Positions 36,843 through 45,173 of a stretch of DNA of 64,000 nt are shown piece by piece. Location of the stretch: the NCBI RefSeq assembly GCF_029968035.1, contig NZ_JASCIQ010000020.1, positions 1 to 64,000 on the forward strand, written 5' to 3'. A program made the translations under genes and the position numbers. The notes under the pieces were generated by a model, which did no database searches, was not told the DNA's origin, and saw only the letters and a program-made list of their open reading frames with translations. The DNA is from Streptomyces cavernicola. GTDB taxonomy: Bacteria; Actinomycetota; Actinomycetes; Streptomycetales; Streptomycetaceae. The number at the start of each line of letters is the position of its first letter. The stretch's first letter is position 1.

Positions 36843-36956
36843 ATGGGATCCATCGCAGTCACCCTCTACTACGGCCTCGTCCCCTTGGCCGTCATCGCCT
36901 TCGGCTGGCGGGTCATCCGCCGTGACTACGGCAGCCGGGACGGGGGTGAGCAGTGA
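36843..36956 (+). CDS. 37-aa symporter small accessory protein
   Basis: A tiny one-helix membrane protein. MGSIAVTLYYGLVPLAVIAF spans the membrane, followed by GWRVIRRDYG and an acidic end. It has an excellent ribosome site (GGGAGG 8 nt before ATG 36843). Its TGA overlaps the ATG of the sodium symporter. Short single-helix subunits encoded just before sodium:solute symporters are a known class of accessory proteins; the assignment rests on this size and coupling. Confidence 0.75.
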   Translation: MGSIAVTLYYGLVPLAVIAFGWRVIRRDYGSRDGGEQ

Positions 36957-38554
36957 TGTTCATCGCCGGAGTCATCGGGTCGTTCCTGCTCTATCTGGTC
37001 ATCGGCGCCGTCGTGGGGCGGCGCGTCAAGGACCGGTCGGACTACTTCGTGGCCGGGCGGCGCGCCCCCACGCTCCTCGTCGCGGGCACCCTTGTGGCGT
37101 CGTTCCTGTCCACCGTGGCCTTCATGGGCGAGGTCGGCTTCGCCTACGACGGTTTCCCGCTGGTGCTGCTCATCGTGACGGCGCTCAACATCTCCGGGTA
37201 CGTGGTGGGGGTGCTCGGCTTCGGCCGCTACCTGCGGCGCTCCGAGGTGCTCACGGTGCCGGAGTACTTCGGCAAGCGCTTCGACTCCCGCGCCGTCCAG
37301 TCCGTCGCGGGCGTGATGGTGGTCGTCGGCATCGGCTTCTACCTGATCGCCGTGACGCATGGACTGGCCCTGGTGATGGGGCAGTTGCTGGGCTGGGACA
37401 CCTGGGTCTCGGTGCTGGTCGTGTGGCTGGGCTACACGGTGTTCACGTTCATGTCGGGCTCGCAGGGCATCCTGATCAACGACACGATCATGTTCTTCAT
37501 CTTCATGCTGGCGGGTGTGGGCGGCATGTCGTGGGTCGTGTACCGGGCCGGCGGTCCGAGCGAGGTGCTCGACAAGCTGCAGGCGCTGCCGGGCAAGCCG
37601 GACGGCCTGAGCTGGCACGGCGTCACCGGTGAGGGCGCGTACATGGGCAGCCCGGGAGAGGTGCTCGTGTGGGCGCTGGCCATCGGCCTGGTGTGGATGG
37701 CCGTCGTCGCCGTGAGCCCGTGGCAGTCCTCGCGCTACCTGATGGCGCGGAACGAGCACGTCTCCATCCGCAGCGCCTTCATCTCCATGGGCACGGTCGG
37801 CGTCCTGTACGTCTTCCTGGCGTTCGGCGCGTACGCGATCAACGTCTTCAAGGCGGACATCGACCCCTCGGAGGTGGCGTTCATCTGGGCGGCGCAGCAT
37901 CTGATGCCGCCCGTCCTCGGCGTGGTCGCGATCACCGGCATCGTCGCGGCGGGCCTCTCCTCGGCCTCCTCGTTCCTCGCCCTGATCGGCTTCAGCGTGG
38001 CCTACGACGTACTGCCGCAGCGGGAGGACGGCACGGTGCCGGAGGAGGTCGCGCTGCGCCGGTCCCGTCTGGTGATGCTCGCCGTGGGGGTGGTGGTGCT
38101 GCTGGTCACGCTGGTGACGCCGCCCGCTGTGCTCACGATCGGGTACTTCGCGGCCACCTTGTTCGCCGCGGCGTGGGGCCCGGTCTCGTTCTGGAGCATC
38201 CGCAGTGAGCGGCTCAGTGCGCGCGGGGCCCTGGCCGGGATGGTGGCGGGGTTCGTCGGGGTGGCCGTGATCAGCGGCCTGAAGGACTTCGCCGGGCTCG
38301 AACTGCCGATCTGGGCGCACCCGGTGTTCCTCGGCTTCGCGCTGAGCGTCGCGGCGACCTGGATCGCCGACCGGGGTGTGGAGCCGAGCCCTGCGGCCAA
38401 GGCGTTCCGGGCGAGCCTGCTCGCGACGCCCGCCGCGGAGCGGCAGCCGCGGAAGCTGCGGCGGACGTCCTGGATCGCCACCGGCACGACCGCCGCGTTC
38501 GTCGCCGCGGGCCTGGGCCTGCTCGCCTTCTACGGAATCCCGTTGATGTCCTGA
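36956..38554 (+). CDS. Sodium:solute symporter (SSS family)
   Basis: A 532-aa carrier with about 13 helices. SSS features are DYFVAGRR after helix 1, FLSTVAFMGEVGFAYDGFP, PEYFGKRF and the GLSSASSFLALIGFSVAYD stretch in helix 8 that lines the second sodium site. ATG 36956 overlaps the stop of the 37-aa gene and has GGGGGTGAG 5 nt upstream; GTG 36953 is less likely. The substrate is unknown. It is coupled to the flavoenzyme, suggesting uptake of its substrate, for example a betaine. Confidence 0.9.
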   Translation: MFIAGVIGSFLLYLVIGAVVGRRVKDRSDYFVAGRRAPTLLVAGTLVASFLSTVAFMGEVGFAYDGFPLVLLIVTALNISGYVVGVLGFGRYLRRSEVLTVPEYFGKRFDSRAVQSVAGVMVVVGIGFYLIAVTHGLALVMGQLLGWDTWVSVLVVWLGYTVFTFMSGSQGILINDTIMFFIFMLAGVGGMSWVVYRAGGPSEVLDKLQALPGKPDGLSWHGVTGEGAYMGSPGEVLVWALAIGLVWMAVVAVSPWQSSRYLMARNEHVSIRSAFISMGTVGVLYVFLAFGAYAINVFKADIDPSEVAFIWAAQHLMPPVLGVVAITGIVAAGLSSASSFLALIGFSVAYDVLPQREDGTVPEEVALRRSRLVMLAVGVVVLLVTLVTPPAVLTIGYFAATLFAAAWGPVSFWSIRSERLSARGALAGMVAGFVGVAVISGLKDFAGLELPIWAHPVFLGFALSVAATWIADRGVEPSPAAKAFRASLLATPAAERQPRKLRRTSWIATGTTAAFVAAGLGLLAFYGIPLMS

Positions 38555-38612
38555 GCCCACATGTCTTGAACCCACATGTGCCGAACCCACATGTCCAGGG
38601 CCCACATGAGCC
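38551..38612. repeat. Four degenerate 14-16 bp repeats with ACATGT/ACATGA core
   Basis: The words GAGCCCACATGT, GAACCCACATGTG, GAACCCACATGTCC and GGGCCCACATGAG follow one another directly after the symporter stop. The palindrome ACATGT recurs in three of them. They resemble the repeats at 41657. Confidence 0.75.
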
Positions 38613-38731
38613 GGAGTGCGCCCGTGCGCCCCCGATGCACACGTCCGAGCCCCTGCCGTACCCCACAAACATGGGGGCGGCAGGCGGTACGGACGGGATC
38701 CGTGGGGAGCAAGGGTGCGGAGCCACAGGGC

Positions 38732-39547
38732 ATGACCACACAGGGCGGCAGCGGCAAGTCCCGCTTCGAGGACATCTACGAACAGCCGGACCCGCGCGCG
38801 TACTTCACCCGGCTCGCGCCGCTGGAGTACGAGATCCCGCACCACGCCCAGCCCGTCTTCCGCCGGGCCGCCGCCGAACGGGCCGCGCTCGACGACGGCC
38901 GTGCCCGCCCGCCCGCGGTGCTCGACCTGTGCTGCTCGTACGGCATCAACGCCGCCCTGCTCAACCACGAGGTGACGTTGGCGGAGCTTTACGAGCGGTA
39001 CACGTCTCCCGCCGTGCAGGCCCTGACGAGCACCGAACTCGCCGACCTGGACAAGGAGTTCTACGCCGAGCGCCGCCGCCCCGACGCCGTCCCGGTGCTC
39101 GGCCTGGACGTCTCGGCACCCGCGGTCGGGTACGCGCGGGCGGTGGGCCTGCTCGACGGGTCGTTCACCGACAACCTGGAACTGGGCCCGCCCGGCGGTG
39201 AGTTGAGCCACGCGTTGGGGGACGTCGGTCTCGTCACGGTGACGGGCGGAGGCAGCTACGTCACCGCCCGGACGTTCACCGCACTGCTCACCCAGGCCCA
39301 ACGGCCGCTGTGGATCAGCACGTTCGTCCTGAGGACCGTCTCGTACGGCCCGATCGAGCGGGCCCTGGCCGCCGCGGGCCTGCGCACCGACCTGGACGCC
39401 GGCCACACCTACCCGCAGCGGCGCTTCACCGGCCCCCGCGAGCAGCGGTACGCCGTCGAGGCGGTGCGGGCGGCGGGCCACGACCCGGCCGGTCGCGAAC
39501 AGGCGGGCCGCTTCCACACCTTGTACTACGCATCCCGGCCGGTCTGA
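38732..39547 (+). CDS. Class I SAM-dependent methyltransferase-like protein
   Basis: A 271-aa protein. The SAM-binding motif is VLDLCCSYGINAALL near residues 70-84, with GLDVSAPAVGYA further on and the core sheet LVTVTGGGSYV. The C-terminal third is short on family motifs. ATG 38732 (MTTQGGSGKSRFEDIYEQPD) has GGAG 9 nt upstream; the in-frame ATG at 38576 lies in the repeat tract and would add unrelated residues. It stands between a transport gene and a regulator/P450 pair. A role with the P450 in tailoring a small molecule is possible. Confidence 0.72.
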   Translation: MTTQGGSGKSRFEDIYEQPDPRAYFTRLAPLEYEIPHHAQPVFRRAAAERAALDDGRARPPAVLDLCCSYGINAALLNHEVTLAELYERYTSPAVQALTSTELADLDKEFYAERRRPDAVPVLGLDVSAPAVGYARAVGLLDGSFTDNLELGPPGGELSHALGDVGLVTVTGGGSYVTARTFTALLTQAQRPLWISTFVLRTVSYGPIERALAAAGLRTDLDAGHTYPQRRFTGPREQRYAVEAVRAAGHDPAGREQAGRFHTLYYASRPV

Positions 39548-39604
39548 CCTCAGCGCCCGCCACCGCCGGCGCTGCGCGCGCGTCGCGAGACCGAACGCGG
39601 ACCC

Positions 39605-40276
39605 TCACTCCAGGACCGAGCGCCAGCGGTCGGCAGACTTCAGCATGTCCTCGATGACGTGCTCCAGGAACGTGCCCGCCTTGGCGAGGCGGCGGCCGAC
39701 GGGGGTGTCGAGGCCGAGCTGCTCCGCGGTGGCGAGGGAGGCCCTGGCCGAATCGAGGGTCTGGCGGGCGCTGATCACCACGGAGTTGTACCAGGCTTCG
39801 TCGTCGATCACATAGATGTCGCGCCGCCGCTCCGGATCGCGTTCGCGCCGCACATATCCCTGCGCCACAAGGAAGTTGACGGCCACGGAGACGGACGCCG
39901 GGCTGACGTTCAGCCTGCGGGCCAGCTCGGCGGCGGTGCGTCGGCCGTCCTCGGCGAGGAGCAGGTCGATGTGCACCCGCGCCGTCATCCGCGGCAGCCC
40001 CGACCGGACCGCGAGCTCGACGACGTGCTCCATCGCGCTGTCCGACGGGGATTCGGTGCGCTCGGGCGCCGGGGTGCCGCGCCGGGCCCGCCGCACCGTG
40101 GCGTGCTGCGCCTGCTGGGGCCGGTAGTCGCGCGGGCCGCCGTTGCGTGTGACCTCCCGGCTGATCGTCGACGTCGGACGTTCGAGCCGCCTGGCGATCT
40201 CCGCGTACGAGAGTCCGTCGGCGAGTCCGGCCGCGATACGGCCTCGGTCCTGCTGGGTCAAGCGTCCTCCTGGCAT
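39605..40276 (-). CDS. IS30-type HTH / MarR-GbsR fusion transcription regulator
   Basis: A 223-aa regulator. Residues 1-45 match the HTH_38 domain of IS30 transposases (GRLTQQDRGRIAAGLADG, YAEIARRLERPTSTISREV). A linker leads to a MarR/GbsR-like winged helix at about 80-150 (RTAAELARRLNVSPASVSVA, RRERDPERRRDIYVI) and a helical C-terminal dimer region. MPGGRLT at 40276 is the usual start of this family; ATG 40306 has GAGG 7 nt upstream and would add ten residues. It is divergent from the P450 with a near-perfect palindrome between them, so it probably controls itself and the P450. Confidence 0.85.
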   Translation of the reverse strand: MPGGRLTQQDRGRIAAGLADGLSYAEIARRLERPTSTISREVTRNGGPRDYRPQQAQHATVRRARRGTPAPERTESPSDSAMEHVVELAVRSGLPRMTARVHIDLLLAEDGRRTAAELARRLNVSPASVSVAVNFLVAQGYVRRERDPERRRDIYVIDDEAWYNSVVISARQTLDSARASLATAEQLGLDTPVGRRLAKAGTFLEHVIEDMLKSADRWRSVLE

Positions 40277-40306
40277 GCCGTCAGTATTGCCTTCGGCAGA
40301 TCTCAT

Positions 40307-40323
40307 TGCAATGCCTCATTGCA
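40307..40323. promoter_or_regulatory. Operator palindrome TGCAATG-CCT-CATTGCA
   Basis: Perfect 7-bp arms around a CCT spacer lie in the regulator-P450 intergenic region. Related half sites CATTGCAT (about 40339), GATGCATT (about 40372) and AATGCAAC (about 40401) recur in the same gap. It is likely the binding site of the HTH_38/MarR fusion protein. Confidence 0.65.
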
Positions 40324-40386
40324 TTCGACTTCACCGTCATTGCATCAAAATTACCCGCCTGACCTGCACAGATGCATTTTAGAAGA

Positions 40387-40415
40387 TTGACGATATGTCG
40401 AATGCAACGTAGCTT
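40387..40415 (+). promoter_or_regulatory. Candidate promoter of the P450 gene
   Basis: TTGACG (40387-40392) and TAGCTT (40410-40415) are spaced 17 bp, 53 bp before the P450 start. An AATGCA half site sits in the spacer, consistent with repression by the divergent regulator. Confidence 0.45.
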
Positions 40416-40468
40416 TCGTGATGCGCCAAACACGTCATGTCGCGAGTTGAGGATGGGCAGGAAAAGCC

Positions 40469-41659
40469 ATGAGCGAATCCCTTCACACCGTCACCGCACT
40501 GCCGACCGAGCGGCCCTCCGGCTGCCCCTTCGACCCGCCGCCGGAGCTGCTCGACGCCCGCCGGCACGGTCCCGTCAGCCGCTTCACCCACCCCGGCGGC
40601 AAGCCCGGCCGGCTGATCACCGGCCACGAGCTCGTACGGTCGGTACTCGCCGACCCCCGGTTCAGCTCGCGCAAGGAGCTCCTGAACGTCGTCGACTACG
40701 AGCTCCCGCCCGCCCCGCCCGGCGAGTTCCTCCTCACCGACGACCCGCAGCACGGGCGCTACCGCAAGCCCCTGATCGGCAAGTTCACCGTGCGGCGGAT
40801 GCGGCTGCTCACCGAACGCATCGAGCAGATCACCGCCGACTGCCTCGACGCCATGGAGAAGACGGGCCCGCCGGCCGACCTGGTGACCGCGTTCGCGAAG
40901 CCGATCCCCACCATCGTCATCTGCGAACTCCTGGGCGTGCCCTACGAGGACCGGACCTCCTTCCAGGAGCAGATCGACAAGTTCATGAACGGCGAGACCA
41001 GCGACGAGGACCTGATAGCGGCCTACACCGCGACGCAGCAGTACCTCGCGGACCTCGTCGCCGCGAAGCGCGCGCACCCCACGGACGACGTGCTCAGCGA
41101 ACTCGCCGCCGGTGACCTGAGCGACGAGGAGTTGCAGGGCATCAGCCTGATCCTGCTCGCGGCCGGCTTCGACACCACCGCGAACATGCTGTCCCTCGGC
41201 GCCTTCGCGCTCCTTCAGCACCCGGACCAACTCGCCGCCCTGCGCGCCGATCCCGGGCTCGCGGACCGTGCCGTGGAGGAGCTCCTCCGCTACCTGAGCG
41301 TCGCCAAGTCCTTCATGCGGACCGCGCTCGTGGACGTGGAGCTGGGCGGCCGGACCATCGAGGCCGGCACGACGGTCGTCCTCTCGTACCACACCGCCAA
41401 CCACGACCCCGAGCGCTTCACCGATCCGCACCGGCTCGACCTGCGACGGCAGGAGGGCGGCCATCTGGCCTTCGGCCACGGCCCCCACCTGTGCCTGGGC
41501 CAGCAGTTGGCGCGCGTCGAGATGCGGGTCGCGTTCTCCGCGCTCCTCGCCCGCTTCCCGACGCTGCGGCTCGCCGTACCGGCGGAGGAGGTCGCCCTCC
41601 GCCCGGAGACGGCGGACGTGTACGGGGTGAAGAGCCTGCCGGTCACCTGGGACGTGTGA
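40469..41659 (+). CDS. Cytochrome P450 monooxygenase (bacterial class I)
   Basis: A 396-aa soluble P450. The I-helix oxygen motif AAGFDTTAN, the K-helix EELLR and the heme-binding loop FGHGPHLCLGQQLAR (Cys342) are intact. PTERPSGCPFDPP at the N terminus recalls CYP105/107-type Streptomyces enzymes. No ferredoxin or ferredoxin reductase gene is adjacent, so electrons must come from elsewhere. Substrate unknown; the neighbouring regulator suggests xenobiotic or metabolite-induced expression. Confidence 0.93.
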   Translation: MSESLHTVTALPTERPSGCPFDPPPELLDARRHGPVSRFTHPGGKPGRLITGHELVRSVLADPRFSSRKELLNVVDYELPPAPPGEFLLTDDPQHGRYRKPLIGKFTVRRMRLLTERIEQITADCLDAMEKTGPPADLVTAFAKPIPTIVICELLGVPYEDRTSFQEQIDKFMNGETSDEDLIAAYTATQQYLADLVAAKRAHPTDDVLSELAAGDLSDEELQGISLILLAAGFDTTANMLSLGAFALLQHPDQLAALRADPGLADRAVEELLRYLSVAKSFMRTALVDVELGGRTIEAGTTVVLSYHTANHDPERFTDPHRLDLRRQEGGHLAFGHGPHLCLGQQLARVEMRVAFSALLARFPTLRLAVPAEEVALRPETADVYGVKSLPVTWDV

Positions 41660-41771
41660 ACCCCACATGTGCACGGGCCCCATGCGTGCGCGAGCTCTAT
41701 GTGCGCGAACTCCATGTGTGCAGGCCCCATGTGCGCGGGCCCCATGTGCGCGGGCCCCATGTGCCCACAAC
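41657..41771. repeat. Minisatellite of 15-bp units (GCGGGCCCCATGTGC type)
   Basis: About seven units fill the gap between the convergent P450 and phosphatase genes: two of 17 bp (ACCCCACATGTGC, ACGGGCCCCATGCGTGC), then five of 15 bp ending with two identical GCGGGCCCCATGTGC. It is free of stops in several frames on both strands and reads as pentapeptide repeats (MCAGP, MGPAH), but no ribosome site supports a gene. Confidence 0.85.
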
Positions 41772-41773
41772 CC

Positions 41774-42889
41774 TCAGCCCGTCGGGCGGCGTTCGATCGC
41801 GATCATGGCGACGTCGTCGCGCAGCCGGCCGCCGACATGGTCGAACAGGTCGCGCCGGAGGCGGCGCAGAAACGCCTCCGGGCTGCTCTCCTGCCAGCCG
41901 TCGATGCGCTCGACGAGGGGATAGAACGCGCCGGCGGAGTCGCGGGCCTCGATGACCCCGTCCGTGTAGAGGAGCAGCAAGTCGCCCACGGCGAACGTGA
42001 ACACGTCGACGTGGTAGTCGGGGTGCGCCACTTCGCCGAGGCCCAGCGGGGGTGCGGGCTGCCGGGCCTCGACCGTCGTGACCCGGCCGCCGCCGCGCCG
42101 CACGACCGGCGGCGGGTGCCCGCAGTCGACCATCGAGATCCCGCTGCCCTCGTCGGGGATGTCCAGGACGGCGGCGGTGATGAACGTCTCCCCCGTACGG
42201 TCCGTCTCGCCGGGCTCGGACAGGCTCCAACACACGCTGCCGTCCAGGTACTTGACCAGTTCGACGAGTGTGGCCTCGCGGTGCGCGGCTGCCCGGAACG
42301 CTCCGAGCAGCAGCGCCGCGTCGCCGACGGCGGTCATCCCCTTGCCCCGTACGTCGCCGATGATCAGCCGGGTGCCGGAGCTGGTGCGCACCGCCGCGTA
42401 CAGGTCGCCGCCTATCTCCGCCTCGGCCTCCGCGGCGAGGTAGAGGGAGGCGACGCGCAGCGGCCCGATCTCCTTGGGCAGCGGCCGCAGCACACCGCGC
42501 TGGGCGGCCTCGGACACGTACCGCACCTGCGACAGCTCCCGGGCGCGGCGCTCCCGCACCACGCAGAACACCACCAGGCAGGAGCCGACGAGGATCAGGG
42601 CGGCGATCTGCGCCTGATGGTTCGCCGAGAACAGCTCGTCGGGATCGCGCAGTACGGCGATGACCGCCTGCGCCGCCACCGCGAGGGCGGCGATGAGCCC
42701 GGTCGTCCAGGGTCCCGCGAACGCCGCGGTGATCGCCGGGGCCGCGACGAGGAGGGGGCCCAGGTGGATGTCGGGCGGCGCGAACACGTCGACCACGGTC
42801 ACCAGCGCGACCAGCGCGATCGGGAGGGCGACCAGTGCGTGGCCCCGCCCGCCGCGCGCCGACCGCCGAAGACCCACGAACCGCGTCAC
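41774..42889 (-). CDS. Membrane-anchored PP2C/SpoIIE-type serine phosphatase
   Basis: A 371-aa protein. Four hydrophobic helices lie in the first 110 residues (ALVALPIALVALVTVVDVF, LILVGSCLVVFCVV), followed by a SpoIIE phosphatase domain with EIGGDLYAAV, LIIGDVRGKG, VDCGHPPPVV, LLLYTDGVIEARD and a final RDDVAMIAI. It is expected to dephosphorylate an anti-sigma-factor antagonist (anti-anti-sigma) under an envelope signal. No such partner gene is adjacent. The GTG start at 42889 is the first in the frame. Confidence 0.88.
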   Translation of the reverse strand: MTRFVGLRRSARGGRGHALVALPIALVALVTVVDVFAPPDIHLGPLLVAAPAITAAFAGPWTTGLIAALAVAAQAVIAVLRDPDELFSANHQAQIAALILVGSCLVVFCVVRERRARELSQVRYVSEAAQRGVLRPLPKEIGPLRVASLYLAAEAEAEIGGDLYAAVRTSSGTRLIIGDVRGKGMTAVGDAALLLGAFRAAAHREATLVELVKYLDGSVCWSLSEPGETDRTGETFITAAVLDIPDEGSGISMVDCGHPPPVVRRGGGRVTTVEARQPAPPLGLGEVAHPDYHVDVFTFAVGDLLLLYTDGVIEARDSAGAFYPLVERIDGWQESSPEAFLRRLRRDLFDHVGGRLRDDVAMIAIERRPTG

Positions 42890-43243
42890 CGTTCTCCTTC
42901 TCGGGCTGGAGCGCCGAAGGCACTCCCGGGCACTCCAGGGCGCTCCCGGTCACTCCCGGCAGGAAACACCGAAGGCTCCCGGCAATTCTGTGCGCATCGG
43001 CCTCCGTTGCGCATGTCGCAGCCCTGGTCGGGCCCGCCCCGTACGAGACGGACGGGGTACGCCCGCACCCGCCCGGCCGCGGGTGGGCGCGGTTGCGGGG
43101 TGCGGGTGGAGAGCCGAGGGTTGATCCACCGGTACGACCACGGGAAGCGCCGTGGACCCGACGGTGACCGCACTGCGGCGCACGACCGACTCGTCCTGTC
43201 GCCGGCGCGTTCCGGCCCGGACAGGACGGCCCCGGAGGAAGCC
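42890..43243. other. 354-bp divergent gap with a 10-bp tandem repeat
   Basis: Between the phosphatase and the DUF7144-type gene. At 42921-42960 four consecutive decamers read CACTCCCGGG, CACTCCAGGG, CGCTCCCGGT and CACTCCCGGC. No promoter can be named with confidence and no small gene is supported. Confidence 0.55.
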
Positions 43244-43702
43244 ATGTCCGACCCCTCGTCTCGCATGCCCTACGCCCACGACCATCAGGAGCACCACCAC
43301 AAGGAGAGCGACAGCGTGCTCGCCTCCGGCGGCGTCATGTTCGCCGGCGTCCTGATGATGCTCGACGGGATGTTCTCCGCCATCGCCGGCATCTCGGCCA
43401 TCGCCGAGGACGACGTCTACACCCGCGTCGGCGACTACGTCTTCGAGCTCAACCTGACCGCGTGGGGCTGGATCCACCTGGCCGTCGGGGTGATCGTGGT
43501 GGCCGCGGGGGCGGGCGTGATGCGGGGCGCGGGCTGGGCCCGCGGCATCGGCGTGACACTCGCGGCCCTGATCGTGCTGCTGCAGTTCCTGTGGCTGCCC
43601 TACCAGCCCGTCTGGTCCCTGGTGAGCATCGCGATCGCCGTGTTCGTCATCTGGGCGCTGTGCACCGAGACCGGTCGCGCGCCCGCCCGTCCCACGGACT
43701 GA
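43244..43702 (+). CDS. Four-helix membrane protein (DUF7144-like)
   Basis: A 152-aa integral membrane protein. After a His-rich N terminus (HDHQEHHHKESD) it has four helices (ASGGVMFAGVLMMLDGMFSA, GWIHLAVGVIVVAAGAGVM, GIGVTLAALIVLLQFLWLPY, WSLVSIAIAVFVIWAL). The pattern matches a Streptomyces family of unknown function, here recalled as DUF7144. The histidines could bind metal, but this is conjecture. GGAGGAAG stands before ATG 43244. Confidence 0.8.
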   Translation: MSDPSSRMPYAHDHQEHHHKESDSVLASGGVMFAGVLMMLDGMFSAIAGISAIAEDDVYTRVGDYVFELNLTAWGWIHLAVGVIVVAAGAGVMRGAGWARGIGVTLAALIVLLQFLWLPYQPVWSLVSIAIAVFVIWALCTETGRAPARPTD

Positions 43703-43730
43703 GCCCCGGCGCCGTCCCCATGGCTGTGGC

Positions 43731-45173
43731 ATGAAGAGCGCCGCGGGCGAAGGTTCCGCGACCCCGCCGGAGGACCCGCGCGGCGACGACGACGCGCGGC
43801 TGCGGGCCACGCTGCTGAGCCGCGGCTATCTGCGGCTGCTGGTGCTCTGCGCCCTGATCGGGATCCCCGTCGCGCTCGCCTGCTTCGCGTTCCTGACGGC
43901 GCAGCACGCCCTCCAGAACGTCGTGTGGGAGACGCTCCCGGAGGCCCTGGGCTTCGACCGCGCGCCCTGGTGGTGGCCGCTGCCCGCGCTGCTGCTCGCC
44001 GGCCTGATCCTCGCGCCGATCGTGACGCGGATGCCAGGTCGCGGCGGCCATGTGCCCGTACACGGCCTGGGCGGTCCGCCGCTCGGGCCGGCCGCCCTGC
44101 CGAGCGTGGTCCTGGCCGCGCTCGCCACGCTCCCGCTGGGCGTGGTGCTCGGTCCCGAGGCGCCGCTCATGGCGATCGGCGGCGGCCTCGCCCTGCTCGC
44201 GCTGCGCGCCCTGCGCCGGGCCGCCGAACCGGACGCCCGGGGCCGCATGCTGCTCGCCACGGCGGGCTCGACGGCGGCGATCTCCAGCATCTTCGGCGGG
44301 CCCGTCGTCGCGGCCGTGCTGGTCGTCGAGGGCGCCGGGATCGGCGGCGCCCAACTCGTCGTACTGCTCCTGCCGTGTCTGATCGCCGGCGGGACCGGGG
44401 CCCTGGTGTTCACCGGTTTCGGGAGCTGGACGGGCCTGTCCATCGGCGCGCTCTCCCTGCCCGAGGTGCCTCCGGACGTCACCCCGGACGCGGGCGACTT
44501 CCTGTGGGGCGTGCCCGCCGCCGTGCTGATCGCCGCGGCCGTGGCGGTGCTGCGCAGGCTGGGCCGCAGGACCGAGCGGTGGACCGCCGGGCACAGCGGC
44601 GTACGAGTCGTCGCGTGCGGTGCCGCGGCAGGCGTCCTGATGACCGCGTACGCGCTGCTCACCGGCCGGTCGGCGGAGGAGGCCGCGCTGTCCGGGCAGT
44701 CGGCGCTCGGCGGCCTCGCGGCCGCGCCGCACTCCTGGTCCGTGGGGGCGCTGCTCGCGCTCGCCGTGTGCAAGGGACTGGCCTGGAGCATCTGCCTAGG
44801 CAGCATGCGCGGCGGGCCGATCTTCCCGGCCGTCTTCATCGGCGCGGCCCTCGGCATCGCCTGCGCGGGCCTGCCGGGGCTCGGCGCGACGCCGGGCCTC
44901 GCTCTCGGCATGGCCTCGGCCACCGCCGTCGTCACCGGCCTGCCGTTGACCAGTGCGGTGCTGACGGTGCTGCTGCTCGGCGTTGACGCGCACAACCAGA
45001 TGCCGCTGATCGTGATCGCGTCCGTCGTCGGCATCGTCACGGCGCAACTGATGCGCGGCCGCCCGCCCGCCGCGGAGCCGGGCACGGAACCGGGAGCCGA
45101 GCCCGGCGCGAGGGAAACCGGGAAGCCTGCAGGGAAGCGCACCGCGGACGCGGCTCAGGAGCCCGGCGGGTGA
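43731..45173 (+). CDS. ClC-family chloride channel/transporter
   Basis: A 480-aa membrane protein with the usual ClC core. The second selectivity segment contains the gating glutamate (VLGPEAPLMAIGGG). A later segment reads MRGGPIFPAVFIGAALGIACA, and TSAVLTVLLLG follows. The Pro/Glu/Thr-rich C terminus has a repeat (PGTEPGAEPGA). Its stop overlaps the GTG of the potassium channel gene, so chloride and potassium movement may be jointly expressed, fitting a role in osmotic or membrane-potential control. Confidence 0.9.
   Translation: MKSAAGEGSATPPEDPRGDDDARLRATLLSRGYLRLLVLCALIGIPVALACFAFLTAQHALQNVVWETLPEALGFDRAPWWWPLPALLLAGLILAPIVTRMPGRGGHVPVHGLGGPPLGPAALPSVVLAALATLPLGVVLGPEAPLMAIGGGLALLALRALRRAAEPDARGRMLLATAGSTAAISSIFGGPVVAAVLVVEGAGIGGAQLVVLLLPCLIAGGTGALVFTGFGSWTGLSIGALSLPEVPPDVTPDAGDFLWGVPAAVLIAAAVAVLRRLGRRTERWTAGHSGVRVVACGAAAGVLMTAYALLTGRSAEEAALSGQSALGGLAAAPHSWSVGALLALAVCKGLAWSICLGSMRGGPIFPAVFIGAALGIACAGLPGLGATPGLALGMASATAVVTGLPLTSAVLTVLLLGVDAHNQMPLIVIASVVGIVTAQLMRGRPPAAEPGTEPGAEPGARETGKPAGKRTADAAQEPGG

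Noticed and set aside
38576..38731. N-terminal extension of the methyltransferase from ATG 38576
   Set aside because: The extra 52 residues come from the CCCACATGT repeat tract and show no family similarity; ATG 38732 fits better.
36926..39517. 863-codon frame antisense to the symporter and methyltransferase genes
   Set aside because: It crosses two well-supported genes and a repeat, and has low-complexity His/Gln/Arg composition.
41657..41771. CRISPR-like array
   Set aside because: The repeats are directly adjacent 15-bp units without spacers, and no cas gene is in the window.
41669..43702. 677-codon frame starting in the minisatellite with MCAGP repeats
   Set aside because: Its N-terminal part is antisense to the PP2C phosphatase; only the last 152 residues from 43244 form a real protein with its own ribosome site.
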